Below are positions 18,053 through 27,240 of a stretch of DNA of 64,000 nucleotides, in pieces. Source of the DNA: Arundinibacter roseus (GTDB lineage Bacteria > Bacteroidota > Bacteroidia > Cytophagales > Spirosomataceae); assembly GCF_004348825.1 (NCBI RefSeq), contig NZ_SMJU01000001.1:248001-312000 (forward strand), given 5' to 3'. Each line of letters starts with the position of its first letter. Within the stretch, counting starts at the first letter, position 1. A program made the position numbers and the translations under genes. Under the pieces are notes generated by a model. It saw nothing but the letters and a program-made list of their open reading frames with translations. It was not told the DNA's origin and ran no database searches.

Positions 18053-19297
18053 ATGAAACACCTGAGCCGCTGGTTATTGGTTATTTTCAGTACTTCTTTT
18101 GTGGCATGTACTTCTTCTCAATCTCCCGAACTTAAAACCGGAATCTGGCGCGCTACTCTCCTCCGTGAGGCTCATACCCTGCCTTTCCTGCTTGACATTC
18201 AGCCCAACTCCGACGGCAAAACCTATACGGCTTTTGCGCTTAACGGCAGCGAGCGGCTTAAACTTGATACGGCATACATCGCCAACGACTCTTTACACAT
18301 TCCGATGGAGTTGTTTGATTCTGAACTGATTGGAAAAATTGATGGTGATCAGATCAAGGGTGTTTGGCGGCGCTACCGCGTCGGGCAGTTTGCCGGCGAG
18401 CTACCCTTTGAAGCCTCTTTTGGCGAAGAGTATCGATTTTTCAAACCCGACCCCGCTGCTAAAACTCCGTCTGTAAACGGAAAATGGGCCGTAACTTTCC
18501 AGGGCGAAACGGGCAAAGATTCTGCTGTGGCCGTCGGAATTTTTGACCAACAGGGCGCTACCGTTACCGGAACATTCCTGACTCCCACGGGCGATTATCG
18601 CTATTTGGCCGGAGATGTTCGGGGCGACAGCCTGTATCTTTCCTGCTTTGATGGCTCGCATATTTTTTTATTTAAAGCAAAAATTCAAGCCGACGGCTCA
18701 CTGAAAGGTGGTTTTTGGGCCGGAACGACCTGGTACGAAAACTGGACTGCTCAGCGAAACGATAACGCCACTTTGCCCGATGCCAACAGCCTGACCTACC
18801 TCAAACCCGGCTATGAAACCCTCGATTTTAGTTTTCCAGATGCCAGCGGTAAGCAGGTATCGCTGCAAGATCCTGCCTATAAAAATAAGGTAGTGGTGGT
18901 ACAGATCATGGGCTCGTGGTGTCCAAATTGTATGGATGAAACCAACTTTTTGTCGCCCTGGTACAAAAAAAATCGGGAGCGTGGCGTGGAAATTATCGGC
19001 CTTGCCTTCGAGCGATCTGATAAACTGGAGGTTTCTGCCCCAAAAATGAAGCGTATGGCCGAACGCTATCAGGTAGAGTATCCTATTTTGCTGGCCGGAC
19101 TTAGTGATAAGGATTCGGCCGCCCGCGCCCTGCCCATGCTCAACCACGTGATGTCCTTTCCGACCACGCTGATTGTGGATAAAAAAGGAAAAGTGCGTAG
19201 TATCCATACCGGGTTTTCGGGCCCCGGCACCGGCAAGTACTATGATGATTTCGTAGAAGATTTTAACCGACTCATTGATAAATTAGTGAGCGAATAA
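18053..19297 (+). CDS. TlpA-like thioredoxin-fold lipoprotein
   Basis: Periplasm-facing lipoprotein of 414 residues. The start at 18053 is chosen because it opens a lipoprotein signal (lipobox SFVAC, C19); the reading frame stays open far upstream but that part is antisense to rsmH. Residues 20-235 form a beta-rich N-terminal domain seen in other Bacteroidota TlpA-like proteins. A C-terminal AhpC/TSA-Redoxin domain has WCPNC (C290, C293) after QIMGSWC, and a cis-Pro region MSFPTTLIVD. It probably reduces disulfides or supports cytochrome maturation. It is divergent from rsmH and followed 50 bp later by an MFS gene. Confidence 0.9.
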   Translation: MKHLSRWLLVIFSTSFVACTSSQSPELKTGIWRATLLREAHTLPFLLDIQPNSDGKTYTAFALNGSERLKLDTAYIANDSLHIPMELFDSELIGKIDGDQIKGVWRRYRVGQFAGELPFEASFGEEYRFFKPDPAAKTPSVNGKWAVTFQGETGKDSAVAVGIFDQQGATVTGTFLTPTGDYRYLAGDVRGDSLYLSCFDGSHIFLFKAKIQADGSLKGGFWAGTTWYENWTAQRNDNATLPDANSLTYLKPGYETLDFSFPDASGKQVSLQDPAYKNKVVVVQIMGSWCPNCMDETNFLSPWYKKNRERGVEIIGLAFERSDKLEVSAPKMKRMAERYQVEYPILLAGLSDKDSAARALPMLNHVMSFPTTLIVDKKGKVRSIHTGFSGPGTGKYYDDFVEDFNRLIDKLVSE

Positions 19298-19347
19298 CGG
19301 AATTTTGATTTCTTTTCCGTCGTGTCGCTTTTCTTTCCTGGTGTTTT

Positions 19348-20580
19348 ATGACTCGTGCAGAAAAGGTATTATTATTTGTTTTAGCCTGTATCAATTTCAC
19401 TCATATTGTTGATTTCATGATTATGATGCCGCTCGGCCCTCAGCTGATGCGGCACTTTTCTATTGGTCCTCAGGCATTTGGCTTTATAGTTTCCTCGTAT
19501 AGTTTAAGCGCCGGAATTTCCGGTTTTCTGGCCGCCTTCATCGTCGATCGCTTTCCCCGCAAGCAGGTTGTATTGGCAGCTTATACCGGTTTTGTGATTG
19601 GCACGCTGGCCTGCGGTCTGGCTCCAACCTATCCGCTACTGATTGCCGCGCGTATTTTCGCCGGAGTTTTTGGCGGCATTCTTGGCTCACAGGTCTTGTC
19701 CATTGTCGGCGATGTATTTGCGTACGAGCGGCGGGCGCAGGCCATGTCTATTGTCATGACGGCCTTTTCGGCAGCCTCGGTCGTTGGGGTTCCATTTGGA
19801 CTCTACATCGCTACGGAGTTCAGCTGGCATGCTCCATTTTTGTTTGTTGGTTTTTTGGGAATAGGCGTTTTGGCGCTTATCTGGCAGTTTGTGCCCCGCA
19901 TGGACGCCCACCTCGTGAGCAAGCAGCTGCGGCCCAGTCCTATTGCTGTTCTGACAACTATCCTGCGAAATCCAAATCAGATGCGGGCGCTATTCCTGAC
20001 AACAACCATTATGGTGGGGCATTTCAGCATTATCCCATTTATTTCTCCCTATTTGGTCGCCAATGTTGGGTTTAGCGAAACTGACATTTATCTGATTTAT
20101 CTGGTCGGCGGCGCTCTGACTATCTTCTCGGCGCCATTGGTTGGCAAGCTGGCTGACAAACGAGGCAAGTTCCCGATTTTTGTAGTGTTTGCGCTACTTT
20201 CGATGCTACCCATTTACCTAATTACCCACATGCCTCCGGCACCGTTGAGCTATGTGTTATTTGTTTCAGGATTATTTTTTGTCTTCTCCAACGGACGACT
20301 TGTTCCGACGCAGGCAATGACGACTTCGGTAGTATCTCCTCAGCAGCGGGGTGGATTTATGGCTATCAACTCGTCTGTACAATTGCTGGCACAGGCACTT
20401 GCTACTTACGGAGCGGGTGTGCTCATTGGCAAAACCTCTACCGGTGAGCTGACTGGCTACGGCACCGTTGGTTTTTTGGCAATGGCGGCTATTTTTGCCA
20501 GTATTTTTATCGCCCGCATGGTTGTTCCCATTGATGCTGCTTCCGCAAAAGCTATTCCGAAAGCGGAGCCTTCCGTATAA
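19348..20580 (+). CDS. MFS transporter
   Basis: Inner-membrane secondary transporter of 410 residues with 12 predicted helices. The A-like motif between helices 2 and 3 is FIVDRFPRKQ, with the symmetrical GKLADKRGKFP in the C half. The opening FTHIVDFMIMMPLGPQLM is typical of the AraJ/sugar-efflux and drug-efflux subfamily. Substrate cannot be told. It may be co-transcribed with the thioredoxin-like lipoprotein upstream. It ends at a bidirectional terminator shared with the convergent M3 peptidase gene. Confidence 0.9.
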   Translation: MTRAEKVLLFVLACINFTHIVDFMIMMPLGPQLMRHFSIGPQAFGFIVSSYSLSAGISGFLAAFIVDRFPRKQVVLAAYTGFVIGTLACGLAPTYPLLIAARIFAGVFGGILGSQVLSIVGDVFAYERRAQAMSIVMTAFSAASVVGVPFGLYIATEFSWHAPFLFVGFLGIGVLALIWQFVPRMDAHLVSKQLRPSPIAVLTTILRNPNQMRALFLTTTIMVGHFSIIPFISPYLVANVGFSETDIYLIYLVGGALTIFSAPLVGKLADKRGKFPIFVVFALLSMLPIYLITHMPPAPLSYVLFVSGLFFVFSNGRLVPTQAMTTSVVSPQQRGGFMAINSSVQLLAQALATYGAGVLIGKTSTGELTGYGTVGFLAMAAIFASIFIARMVVPIDAASAKAIPKAEPSV

Positions 20581-20582
20581 AA

Positions 20583-20613
20583 AAAGTCATTACCTTTTTG
20601 GGGCAATGACTTT
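20583..20613. terminator. bidirectional terminator between convergent MFS and M3 genes
   Basis: Stem AAAGTCATT at 20583-20591 with AATGACTTT at 20605-20613. An A run precedes it and T-rich sequence follows, so it can serve both strands. Confidence 0.65.
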
Positions 20614-20637
20614 ACTTTTGTTCTGTTTATCAATTAT

Positions 20638-22368
20638 TTATCGTAAAGCATCAAGTTCTGTTTTTACAAAATTCATGAGCTCGGTAATATGCTTTTTGGA
20701 AAAATCGAAAGGTACCTGAGCAGCTTCATAAATTTTGCCAATGGGTGCCGTGTAGCCAAGTTTCAGAGCATTGAGGTAGCCCTGCAAACCTGCTTCCGGA
20801 TTTTCCCGGTAGTTTTTCCACACCCCAATGGCCCCCAGTTGTGCAATGCCGTACTCGATGTAGTAAAACGGCACTTCATAAATATGCAACTGCCGCTGCC
20901 AGCTGTACGCGCGATAGGCTTCCAGGCCATTCCAGTCGGTCACAGAATCGGCAAATTCGGTATAAATTTTTACCCAGGCTTCCGAGCGCTGCTGCGCTGT
21001 GTGGGCAGGATTTTCGTACATCCAATGCTGAAACTTATCGACCGTTGCCACCCACGGCAGCGTTTCGATGATGGATTCAAGATGCTGGATTTTAGCCCGG
21101 CGGAGGTCTTCCTCATTTTCAAAAAACTCATCCCAAAAATCCATTGTAAGTAACTCCATGGACATCGATGCCAGCTCAGCAACCTCGGAAGGCGGATGTT
21201 TGAAGGCATTCAGCGCCAGGTCGCGGGTAAGCAGCGAATGCACGGCGTGGCCACCTTCGTGGAGCAGAGTCACCATGTCGCGCAGATTAGACGTGGCATT
21301 CATAAAGATAAATGGAACACCAATTTCATCCAGCGGATAATTATACCCACCGGGAGCTTTCCCTTTTCTGGATTCCAGGTCAAGATGTCCCATGGTTTTC
21401 ATAATCCGCAGGCAATCACCTAAATAGCTATCCAGGCGGGAGAAACAGCGGATCGTTTTATCGAGCAATTCCTGGCCGGATTCAAAGGGTTTCAGAGGCG
21501 ACCGTCCTTCGGGGTCTACCTTGGCATCCCAGGGACGCAGCGCATCGACTTGCAACGAATTTTTCCGTTGTTGTGCCATATCATCCAGCATCGGCACTAC
21601 GGCCTCGCATACTGCATCATGAAACTCAAAACAGTCCTGGGGAGTATAGTCAAAGCGCCCCATTGCCGCAAACATATAGTCACGATAAGTAGCGAAATCC
21701 GCATTTGTCGCCACCTGATCCCGCAGTTGAATAAGCTTCTGAATGAGTTCGTCAAGCGTTTCGTGGTCCTGATAACGGCGCTCGCTGATGGCCCGCCAGG
21801 CTTCTTCACGCACGGCCCGGTCGGTACTTTGGAGGCGGTCGGCGGCTTTTTGGAGAGTCATTTCCTCCCCGTCGAGCGTAACCGTCATCGCTCCGGCAAT
21901 AGCGCCGTAGCGGCGTTCTTCGGTTTGGAGTTGCGTTTGAAGCGCCACGTTTTCTTCCCGGAAAATCTCAATGGATTTCATCATTCCCCGAATCGCCACG
22001 TCAAAACCCTGATCTGTCAATTCTTTCAGGAATGGATTGTCGGCGGCTTTCAGGTCAAGATCGTTGCCGTACATGGCGAGCTGCGGTTGAATTTCACTGA
22101 TAAAAAATTGCAGCGATTCGATCAGTTCTTTGCTCGTGGTGTCGCAGGTTTGCCGAATGTAGCGCCAGGCAAAGTTTTCGGAAAGGTAAGATTCCAGCTC
22201 ACTGCGATCCAGAAACCACTGCCGCAGGTCCGCTGCGTTACTAATTTCTCGGGTTTTAAGATTATCAAATAACGGCTGCACATCCTCCCAGCTCGTAAGC
22301 GCAAACTCCTCCCCGATAAATGGCCGGGGATGGCGCTGAGGAATGGCTATGTTTTCAGGTTGATTCAT
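20638..22368 (-). CDS. M3 family oligoendopeptidase (PepF-type)
   Basis: Cytosolic zinc peptidase of 576 residues that trims oligopeptides. HEGGH (H370, E371, H374) is the zinc site, and the third ligand is the glutamate in ASMSMELLTM about 25 residues later. The N-terminal helical region and the C-terminal tyrosines (YIEYGIAQLGA) that stabilise the transition state fit oligoendopeptidase F. It has no signal peptide. The heptose-kinase-like gene lies 89 bp upstream on the same strand. Confidence 0.93.
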   Translation of the reverse strand: MNQPENIAIPQRHPRPFIGEEFALTSWEDVQPLFDNLKTREISNAADLRQWFLDRSELESYLSENFAWRYIRQTCDTTSKELIESLQFFISEIQPQLAMYGNDLDLKAADNPFLKELTDQGFDVAIRGMMKSIEIFREENVALQTQLQTEERRYGAIAGAMTVTLDGEEMTLQKAADRLQSTDRAVREEAWRAISERRYQDHETLDELIQKLIQLRDQVATNADFATYRDYMFAAMGRFDYTPQDCFEFHDAVCEAVVPMLDDMAQQRKNSLQVDALRPWDAKVDPEGRSPLKPFESGQELLDKTIRCFSRLDSYLGDCLRIMKTMGHLDLESRKGKAPGGYNYPLDEIGVPFIFMNATSNLRDMVTLLHEGGHAVHSLLTRDLALNAFKHPPSEVAELASMSMELLTMDFWDEFFENEEDLRRAKIQHLESIIETLPWVATVDKFQHWMYENPAHTAQQRSEAWVKIYTEFADSVTDWNGLEAYRAYSWQRQLHIYEVPFYYIEYGIAQLGAIGVWKNYRENPEAGLQGYLNALKLGYTAPIGKIYEAAQVPFDFSKKHITELMNFVKTELDALR

Positions 22369-22457
22369 AAGGCTTTTCGTTCGACAGTAAAGTTGTTTTT
22401 GTTTTCTATTTATAAAAAATAAAGATAAATCAGTACCAGGCTTTCATTAGATATTCC

Positions 22458-23444
22458 TTAGCGAAACATGCCTACCCGTTCGGCTTCGAGTTGTAGCCGT
22501 GCCTTGTCTATGGGCACCACGCCTACCTGCTCGCAAACAAGGCCCCCGCCTAAATTGGACAAACCCGCAATGATTTGCGGAGACAAACCAAGTGCCACGC
22601 AGCAGGCCGCAATGCTGATGACAGTGTCGCCCGCCCCCGAAACATCCGTTATGCTGCGGCGATGCGCCGGAAGGTGGTAAGTTTGATCCTGAAAGTCAAT
22701 ATAAACGCCATATTCTGACAACGTAATGAGCGCCCCTTTTGCTTCCAGAGTCGTAATTAAATGCTGCACTACGGACTTGAACGCTTCTTTATCCTGAACA
22801 TCAACCTCTACTTTGAGCCCTTCCCGGAGTTCTTTCAGGTTGGGTTTAAAAAGCGTGGTGTGGCAGTAGGCCAGAAAATTTCTTTTCTTGGGATCTACTA
22901 CCGTAGGAACGTGATGTTCGTTGGCAAAAGCGGTGATTTCGGTGATAGCCTCGGGGCTAAGCACGCCTTTGTCATAATCTTCAAAAATAACTACCTGACA
23001 AGTAGGAATGAGCTCCTTTGCCTTGGCAATCAGCTGATTGCGTTCGGTGTCAGAAATCAGCGCGTCCGTTTCGGTATCAATGCGCACCACTTGCTGCGAG
23101 CCCGCAATGATCCGCTCTTTAATGGTAGTAATCCGGTCCTCACTCCGAATCAGGCCCTGACAGCTAAGCCCGCGCCCGACCAACTCCTGCTGCAAACTAT
23201 CGCCGGGACCGTCGTTGCCAATTACGGTACAGATAATGGCCTCAGCTCCAAGCGCCTGCACATTCAAAAGTACGTTTCCGGCGCCGCCAAGGCGGTATTC
23301 GCGTCGGCCAACGTTAACTACCGGAACGGGCGCTTCGGGTGAAATCCGCTCTACTTTTCCCCACACGTAGGAGTCGAGCATGACGTCTCCTACGACGAGT
23401 ACCCGTAATTTTCCAAAATCTTCAAAAACCTGGTCTATGGTCAT
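22458..23444 (-). CDS. PfkB-family sugar kinase, heptose-7-phosphate kinase type (RfaE1/HldE N-domain)
   Basis: Ribokinase-fold enzyme of 328 residues. It has VVGDVMLDSYVWGKVERISPEAPVPV, GGAGNVLLNVQALGAEA and the catalytic GAGDT anion hole (SGAGDTVIS). The PEAPVPV and FKPNLKE segments are diagnostic of the heptose-7-phosphate kinase module that feeds ADP-heptose synthesis for LPS. The nucleotidyltransferase half of HldE is absent, as in organisms with separate HldA/HldC-type proteins, and no partner gene is nearby. A role in another sugar phosphate pathway remains possible. Confidence 0.85.
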   Translation of the reverse strand: MTIDQVFEDFGKLRVLVVGDVMLDSYVWGKVERISPEAPVPVVNVGRREYRLGGAGNVLLNVQALGAEAIICTVIGNDGPGDSLQQELVGRGLSCQGLIRSEDRITTIKERIIAGSQQVVRIDTETDALISDTERNQLIAKAKELIPTCQVVIFEDYDKGVLSPEAITEITAFANEHHVPTVVDPKKRNFLAYCHTTLFKPNLKELREGLKVEVDVQDKEAFKSVVQHLITTLEAKGALITLSEYGVYIDFQDQTYHLPAHRRSITDVSGAGDTVISIAACCVALGLSPQIIAGLSNLGGGLVCEQVGVVPIDKARLQLEAERVGMFR

Positions 23445-23636
23445 TAGATATAAATATGCAAGTTAGCAAGTAGCTCAAAATCCTGATTAATTAGCGCTAG
23501 TTCAATTCTTAAAATGCCTAACGAAAAACCTGGGGCTACGACTTGTAAAGTTCTGAATTTTTATCAAAATGACCCTATTTGATCTTTATATGTCATGAAT
23601 AGCAATCAAATGGAGAATTAATTATTCAAAATATAC

Positions 23637-23644
23637 TATTTTTG
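23637..23644 (+). promoter_or_regulatory. candidate -7 element for the acyl-CoA dehydrogenase gene
   Basis: TATTTTTG fits TAnnTTTG, 87 bp before the ATG at 23731. The -33 box is not evident. Confidence 0.3.
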
Positions 23645-23730
23645 AATTTATACAGTATGCAAGCATACCAAATTTATTACCCAAAACGGTCCTTGCTTTT
23701 ACCCTTTGACCAATCTCCAAACCTATATTT

Positions 23731-24954
23731 ATGGAAAATTTATTTGCCACCGAACGCCTGCGCCACCTGCTTCCCCGGATTCAGGCATTCGTTGAAACGG
23801 AATTGTATCCCCTGGAAACTACGGATTATTTAAGTGGAAACTTCTCTGTTGTTGAACCGCTACTTTTACAAAAAAGAGCACGGGTAAAAGAAGCCGGGCT
23901 CTGGGGATTGCACCTTTCGGCCGCTGATAGCGGGCTGGATCTGACGCTGTGCGAGTTTGGTCAAATCAGTGAAATCCTGGCTCGCTCACCCTTTGGGCAT
24001 TTTGTATTTAACACACAGGCACCCGACATTGGCAATACCGAACTGCTGCATAAGTACGCACCCGAGGCACTTAAAGAACGGTACCTCAAACCTCTGATGG
24101 CTGGCGAAATCCGCAGTTGTTTTAGCATGACCGAGCCGGAATTTGCCGGGTCAAACCCAACCCGCATGGGCACTACGGCAATCAAAGACGGAACGGACTA
24201 CCTGATCAACGGGCATAAATGGTTTACGAGCTCAGCCGATGGCGCTGCTTTTGCGGTGGTAATGGCCGTGACCAACCCGGATGCGGCCCGGCACCGACAG
24301 GCGAGTCAGATTTTGGTACCGATGGACACTCCCGGCGTAACCCTCGTGCGGAATATTCCAATTATGGGCCACAGCGGTGACAGCTGGGCAAGTCATGCCG
24401 AACTGCGCTACGAAAACGTACGCGTTCCTCAGGCCAATCTCATCGGCGCCGAGGGTGCAGGCTTTTTGCTGGCGCAGGAGCGGTTGGGGCCGGGGCGTAT
24501 TCATCACTGCATGCGTTTTATTGGCATTGCCGAGCGGAGTTTTGAGCTAATGTGCCGTTACGCCGTGAGCCGTGAGCTGGAAGAAGGTACCGTCCTGGGC
24601 GACAAGCAATTTATTCAGGGATTTATTGCCGATAGTCGGGCCGAAATCGATGCCGCCCGCTTGCTGGTGCTGCGCACCGCCCGCCACATTGACGAACTGG
24701 GTGCGGCGGCTGTGCGTGAAGAAATTTCCATGATAAAGTTTTTTACGGCCAATACCATGCTGCGCGTAATCGACCGCGCCATTCAGGTACACGGTGCGTT
24801 GGGCATGACGAGCGACATTCTGCTGTCGTACTGGTACGTACACGAGCGCGGCGCCCGGATTTATGACGGGGCCGACGAAGTTCACAAATCAGCCCTGGCC
24901 CGATCTATTCTGAAAGGCTACGGACTGGATGTTAAAAGAAAGGAAACCCGCTAG
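23731..24954 (+). CDS. acyl-CoA dehydrogenase, ACAD10/11-like
   Basis: Flavoenzyme of 407 residues. It has the FAD-binding CFSMTEPEFAGSNPTRMGTTA, the GHKWFTSSADGA motif, VHGALGMTSDILLSYW and IYDGADEVHKSALAR. In ordinary acyl-CoA dehydrogenases the catalytic base is the glutamate of YEGT; here the matching residue is D379 (YDGA). The DGADEVH form is typical of the ACAD10/11 group. The next gene, 2 bp downstream, is the kinase domain that is fused to this domain in eukaryotic ACAD10/11. That pairing suggests phosphate elimination from a 4-phosphoacyl-CoA rather than simple beta-oxidation. Confidence 0.92.
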   Translation: MENLFATERLRHLLPRIQAFVETELYPLETTDYLSGNFSVVEPLLLQKRARVKEAGLWGLHLSAADSGLDLTLCEFGQISEILARSPFGHFVFNTQAPDIGNTELLHKYAPEALKERYLKPLMAGEIRSCFSMTEPEFAGSNPTRMGTTAIKDGTDYLINGHKWFTSSADGAAFAVVMAVTNPDAARHRQASQILVPMDTPGVTLVRNIPIMGHSGDSWASHAELRYENVRVPQANLIGAEGAGFLLAQERLGPGRIHHCMRFIGIAERSFELMCRYAVSRELEEGTVLGDKQFIQGFIADSRAEIDAARLLVLRTARHIDELGAAAVREEISMIKFFTANTMLRVIDRAIQVHGALGMTSDILLSYWYVHERGARIYDGADEVHKSALARSILKGYGLDVKRKETR

Positions 24955-24956
24955 CC

Positions 24957-26027
24957 ATGAATCTAAAAATCGATGCACCGGCGGCCGTTCGGGCAGGTGA
25001 AGAAATAAACGTGAATGCACTGCAGGACTATCTGCATACGCAGAAAATCCTGCCTGCTGCTGTACTTGACGTACGGCAATTTCCGGGAGGCTATTCCAAT
25101 CTGACGTACTTGCTCAAAACTCAGGATCAGCAGGAATATGTTCTGCGACGGCCTCCTTTCGGTGCTGAGCACATCAAAGGGGGCCACGATATGGAACGCG
25201 AGTTTCGGGTGCTGACGATGATTCAGCAGGCGGGTTTTACCAAAATTCCGAAACCTATTGACCTTTGTACCGACCTGCAGGTAATGAATTGTCCGTTTTA
25301 CATCATGGAGCGGGTGCCGGGAGTTATTTTGCGGGCACAGTCCGACAACGCCAGGGCCCTGCCGGCAGCGGCACTGAGAACTACCTCCGAAGCGCTCGTG
25401 GACACGCTAGCTGATTTACACAAAATTGATATTTACAAAACAGGCCTGAACCAAATCGGCAAACCCGAAGGCTACATCCGGCGGCAGGTTGAAGGCTGGT
25501 ACAAACGCTACCTGGCTTCCCAAACCGACGACCTTCCGGCAATGGAGCAGCTCTACAACTGGCTTAATGCCTCGATGCCTGCCGAACATGCACCCACGCT
25601 GATTCATAATGATTTTAAGTACGATAATCTCGTGCTGAATCCCGAAAACCTGAGCGAAGTACGGGCCGTACTCGACTGGGAAATGTGTACTGTGGGTGAC
25701 CCGCTCATGGATGTGGGCACGGCACTCTCCTACTGGTCCGAAGCCGGCGATGGCGCTTTTGAGCAGAGTTTTAATCTTACCTGCCTTCCGGGCAACCTCA
25801 GCCGTCAGGAGTTTGCCCAACGTTACGCCCAACAGAGTGGCCGGGATGTATCCGGCATCCTGTATTACTATGTGTTTGGGCTTTTTAAAAATACCGTAGT
25901 CATGCAGCAGATTTATGCCCGCTGGAAAAAAGGTCTGACGCGTGACGAGCGTTTTGGCCGTCTGCTCGTGGGTATACAGTCGCTTTCGGATACCGCCCGT
26001 AAGGCCATAGATCGGGGTACGATGTAG
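24957..26027 (+). CDS. aminoglycoside phosphotransferase-fold kinase, ACAD10/11 or LvaA type
   Basis: APH-fold kinase of 356 residues. Motifs are GGYSNLTYLL (nucleotide loop), YVLRRPPFG, LIHNDFKYDNLVL (catalytic D and N) and LDWEMCTVGDPLMDVG (metal-binding D). This subfamily stands beside, or is fused to, acyl-CoA dehydrogenases and is known from LvaA and human ACAD11 to phosphorylate 4-hydroxyacyl-CoA. It begins 2 bp after the dehydrogenase stop, so the two are surely one transcript. Antibiotic resistance is an unlikely role given this context. The exact acyl chain is unknown. Confidence 0.9.
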   Translation: MNLKIDAPAAVRAGEEINVNALQDYLHTQKILPAAVLDVRQFPGGYSNLTYLLKTQDQQEYVLRRPPFGAEHIKGGHDMEREFRVLTMIQQAGFTKIPKPIDLCTDLQVMNCPFYIMERVPGVILRAQSDNARALPAAALRTTSEALVDTLADLHKIDIYKTGLNQIGKPEGYIRRQVEGWYKRYLASQTDDLPAMEQLYNWLNASMPAEHAPTLIHNDFKYDNLVLNPENLSEVRAVLDWEMCTVGDPLMDVGTALSYWSEAGDGAFEQSFNLTCLPGNLSRQEFAQRYAQQSGRDVSGILYYYVFGLFKNTVVMQQIYARWKKGLTRDERFGRLLVGIQSLSDTARKAIDRGTM

Positions 26028-26062
26028 GTGTACTATCATATTCATCGCATCGCATCGCATCA

Positions 26063-26107
26063 CAGGGCTTCACCCTGCGCTTGTAGATTGCGCCCTTTCA
26101 GGGCTGG
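26063..26107. repeat. short GC-rich hairpin repeat, probably interspersed
   Basis: AT-rich intergenic DNA is broken by a 45-bp GC-rich segment, CAGGGCTTCACCCTGCGC at 26063-26080 and GCGCCCTTTCAGGGCTGG at 26090-26107. Each half folds on itself (AGGG/CCCT; GCCCT/AGGGC). It is preceded by CATCG repeated about four times (26043-26061). I recall similar elements between genes in related genomes, but copy number cannot be shown from one window. Confidence 0.45.
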
Positions 26108-26253
26108 AATTAGGATTTGTACAATTAGAGTTGTTTTTCAGAAAAAACAGATAATTAAATACCTCATTTACAGACTATTAAATAAAATATTTTTTTATAA
26201 AAACTACTTTACAGGATTAATTCTATAAACAAATTTAACCCAGTCATTCACTC

Positions 26254-27240
26254 ATGAAAGCTATTCTTTGTACGCACTTTGGCCCACCCGAAGAACTGAC
26301 CCTCAGTGAAGTTCCTTCTCCCAAACCGGGAAAAGGACAGGTGACGATAGCCGTAAAAGCCTGCGGCGTCAATTTTCCGGATACACTCCTGATCCAGAAC
26401 AAATATCAGTTTAAGCCGCCGTTGCCCTTTTCTCCGGGTGGCGAAGTAGCCGGAATTGTGCTGGAAGTTGGTGAAAACGTAGCGCATGTAGCTGTGGGTC
26501 AGCGCGTACTTGCCCTGACAGGCTGGGGAGGTTTTGCCGAAGAGGTAGCTGCCGATGCTGCCACAGTGCTACCTATTCCGCCGGACATGGACTTTGTGGC
26601 TGCTTCCAGCATGATGTACACCTACGGCACATCTTACCACGCCCTCAAAAACCGCGCACAGCTCCAACCCGGCGAAACCCTGCTCGTGCTGGGTGCCGCC
26701 GGAGGCGTGGGTTTGGCCGCCGTACAATTGGGCGTTCTGATGGGCGCCCGTGTAATCGCTGCTGCCTCGTCTGATGAAAAACTGGCGATTTGCCGGACGT
26801 TGGGTGCCGCTGAAACCATCAATTACTCCACCGAAGATCTGCGGGAACGAATCAAAGAATACACCGCCGGGCGGGGAGTTGACGTAGTGTATGACCCCGT
26901 GGGCGACCGCTACACCGAGCCCGCCCTGCGGTCGATTGCCTGGAAAGGCCGCTATTTGGTAGTGGGTTTTGCGGCGGGCGAGATACCCAAAATCCCGTTG
27001 AACCTGGCGCTGTTGAAAGGCTGTCAGATTGTGGGAGTGTTTTGGGGAGCTTTTGCCAAAAATGAACCGAAAGAAAGTCAGCAAAACTTTAAAGAATTAC
27101 TTTACTGGATGACCGAAGGAAAACTTTCGCAGCATATTCATAAGATTTATTCACTGCCCGACGCACCCGCTGCCCTGCGAGACATGATGGAGCGGCGAGT
27201 GGTTGGAAAAGCGGTGGTGGAAGTTTTTGGAACCACATAG
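26254..27240 (+). CDS. zinc-less MDR oxidoreductase (quinone reductase-like)
   Basis: NADPH-dependent medium-chain reductase of 328 residues. It has the GroES-like N half (KACGVNFPDTLLIQNKYQ, FSPGGEVAG) and the Rossmann loop VLGAAGGVGLAAVQLG. The absence of zinc ligands, together with NPDTL-like NFPDTLL, fits the quinone oxidoreductase/enoyl reductase group often placed with acyl-CoA genes. The last codons (VVEVFGTT) and the stop lie in the first unit of the repeat array that follows, so the present C-terminus may have been shaped by the repeat. It follows the kinase gene by 226 bp. Confidence 0.9.
   Translation: MKAILCTHFGPPEELTLSEVPSPKPGKGQVTIAVKACGVNFPDTLLIQNKYQFKPPLPFSPGGEVAGIVLEVGENVAHVAVGQRVLALTGWGGFAEEVAADAATVLPIPPDMDFVAASSMMYTYGTSYHALKNRAQLQPGETLLVLGAAGGVGLAAVQLGVLMGARVIAAASSDEKLAICRTLGAAETINYSTEDLRERIKEYTAGRGVDVVYDPVGDRYTEPALRSIAWKGRYLVVGFAAGEIPKIPLNLALLKGCQIVGVFWGAFAKNEPKESQQNFKELLYWMTEGKLSQHIHKIYSLPDAPAALRDMMERRVVGKAVVEVFGTT

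Noticed and set aside
24957-26027. Aminoglycoside resistance kinase
   Set aside because: It belongs by motif and context with the acyl-CoA dehydrogenase; nothing points to drug resistance.
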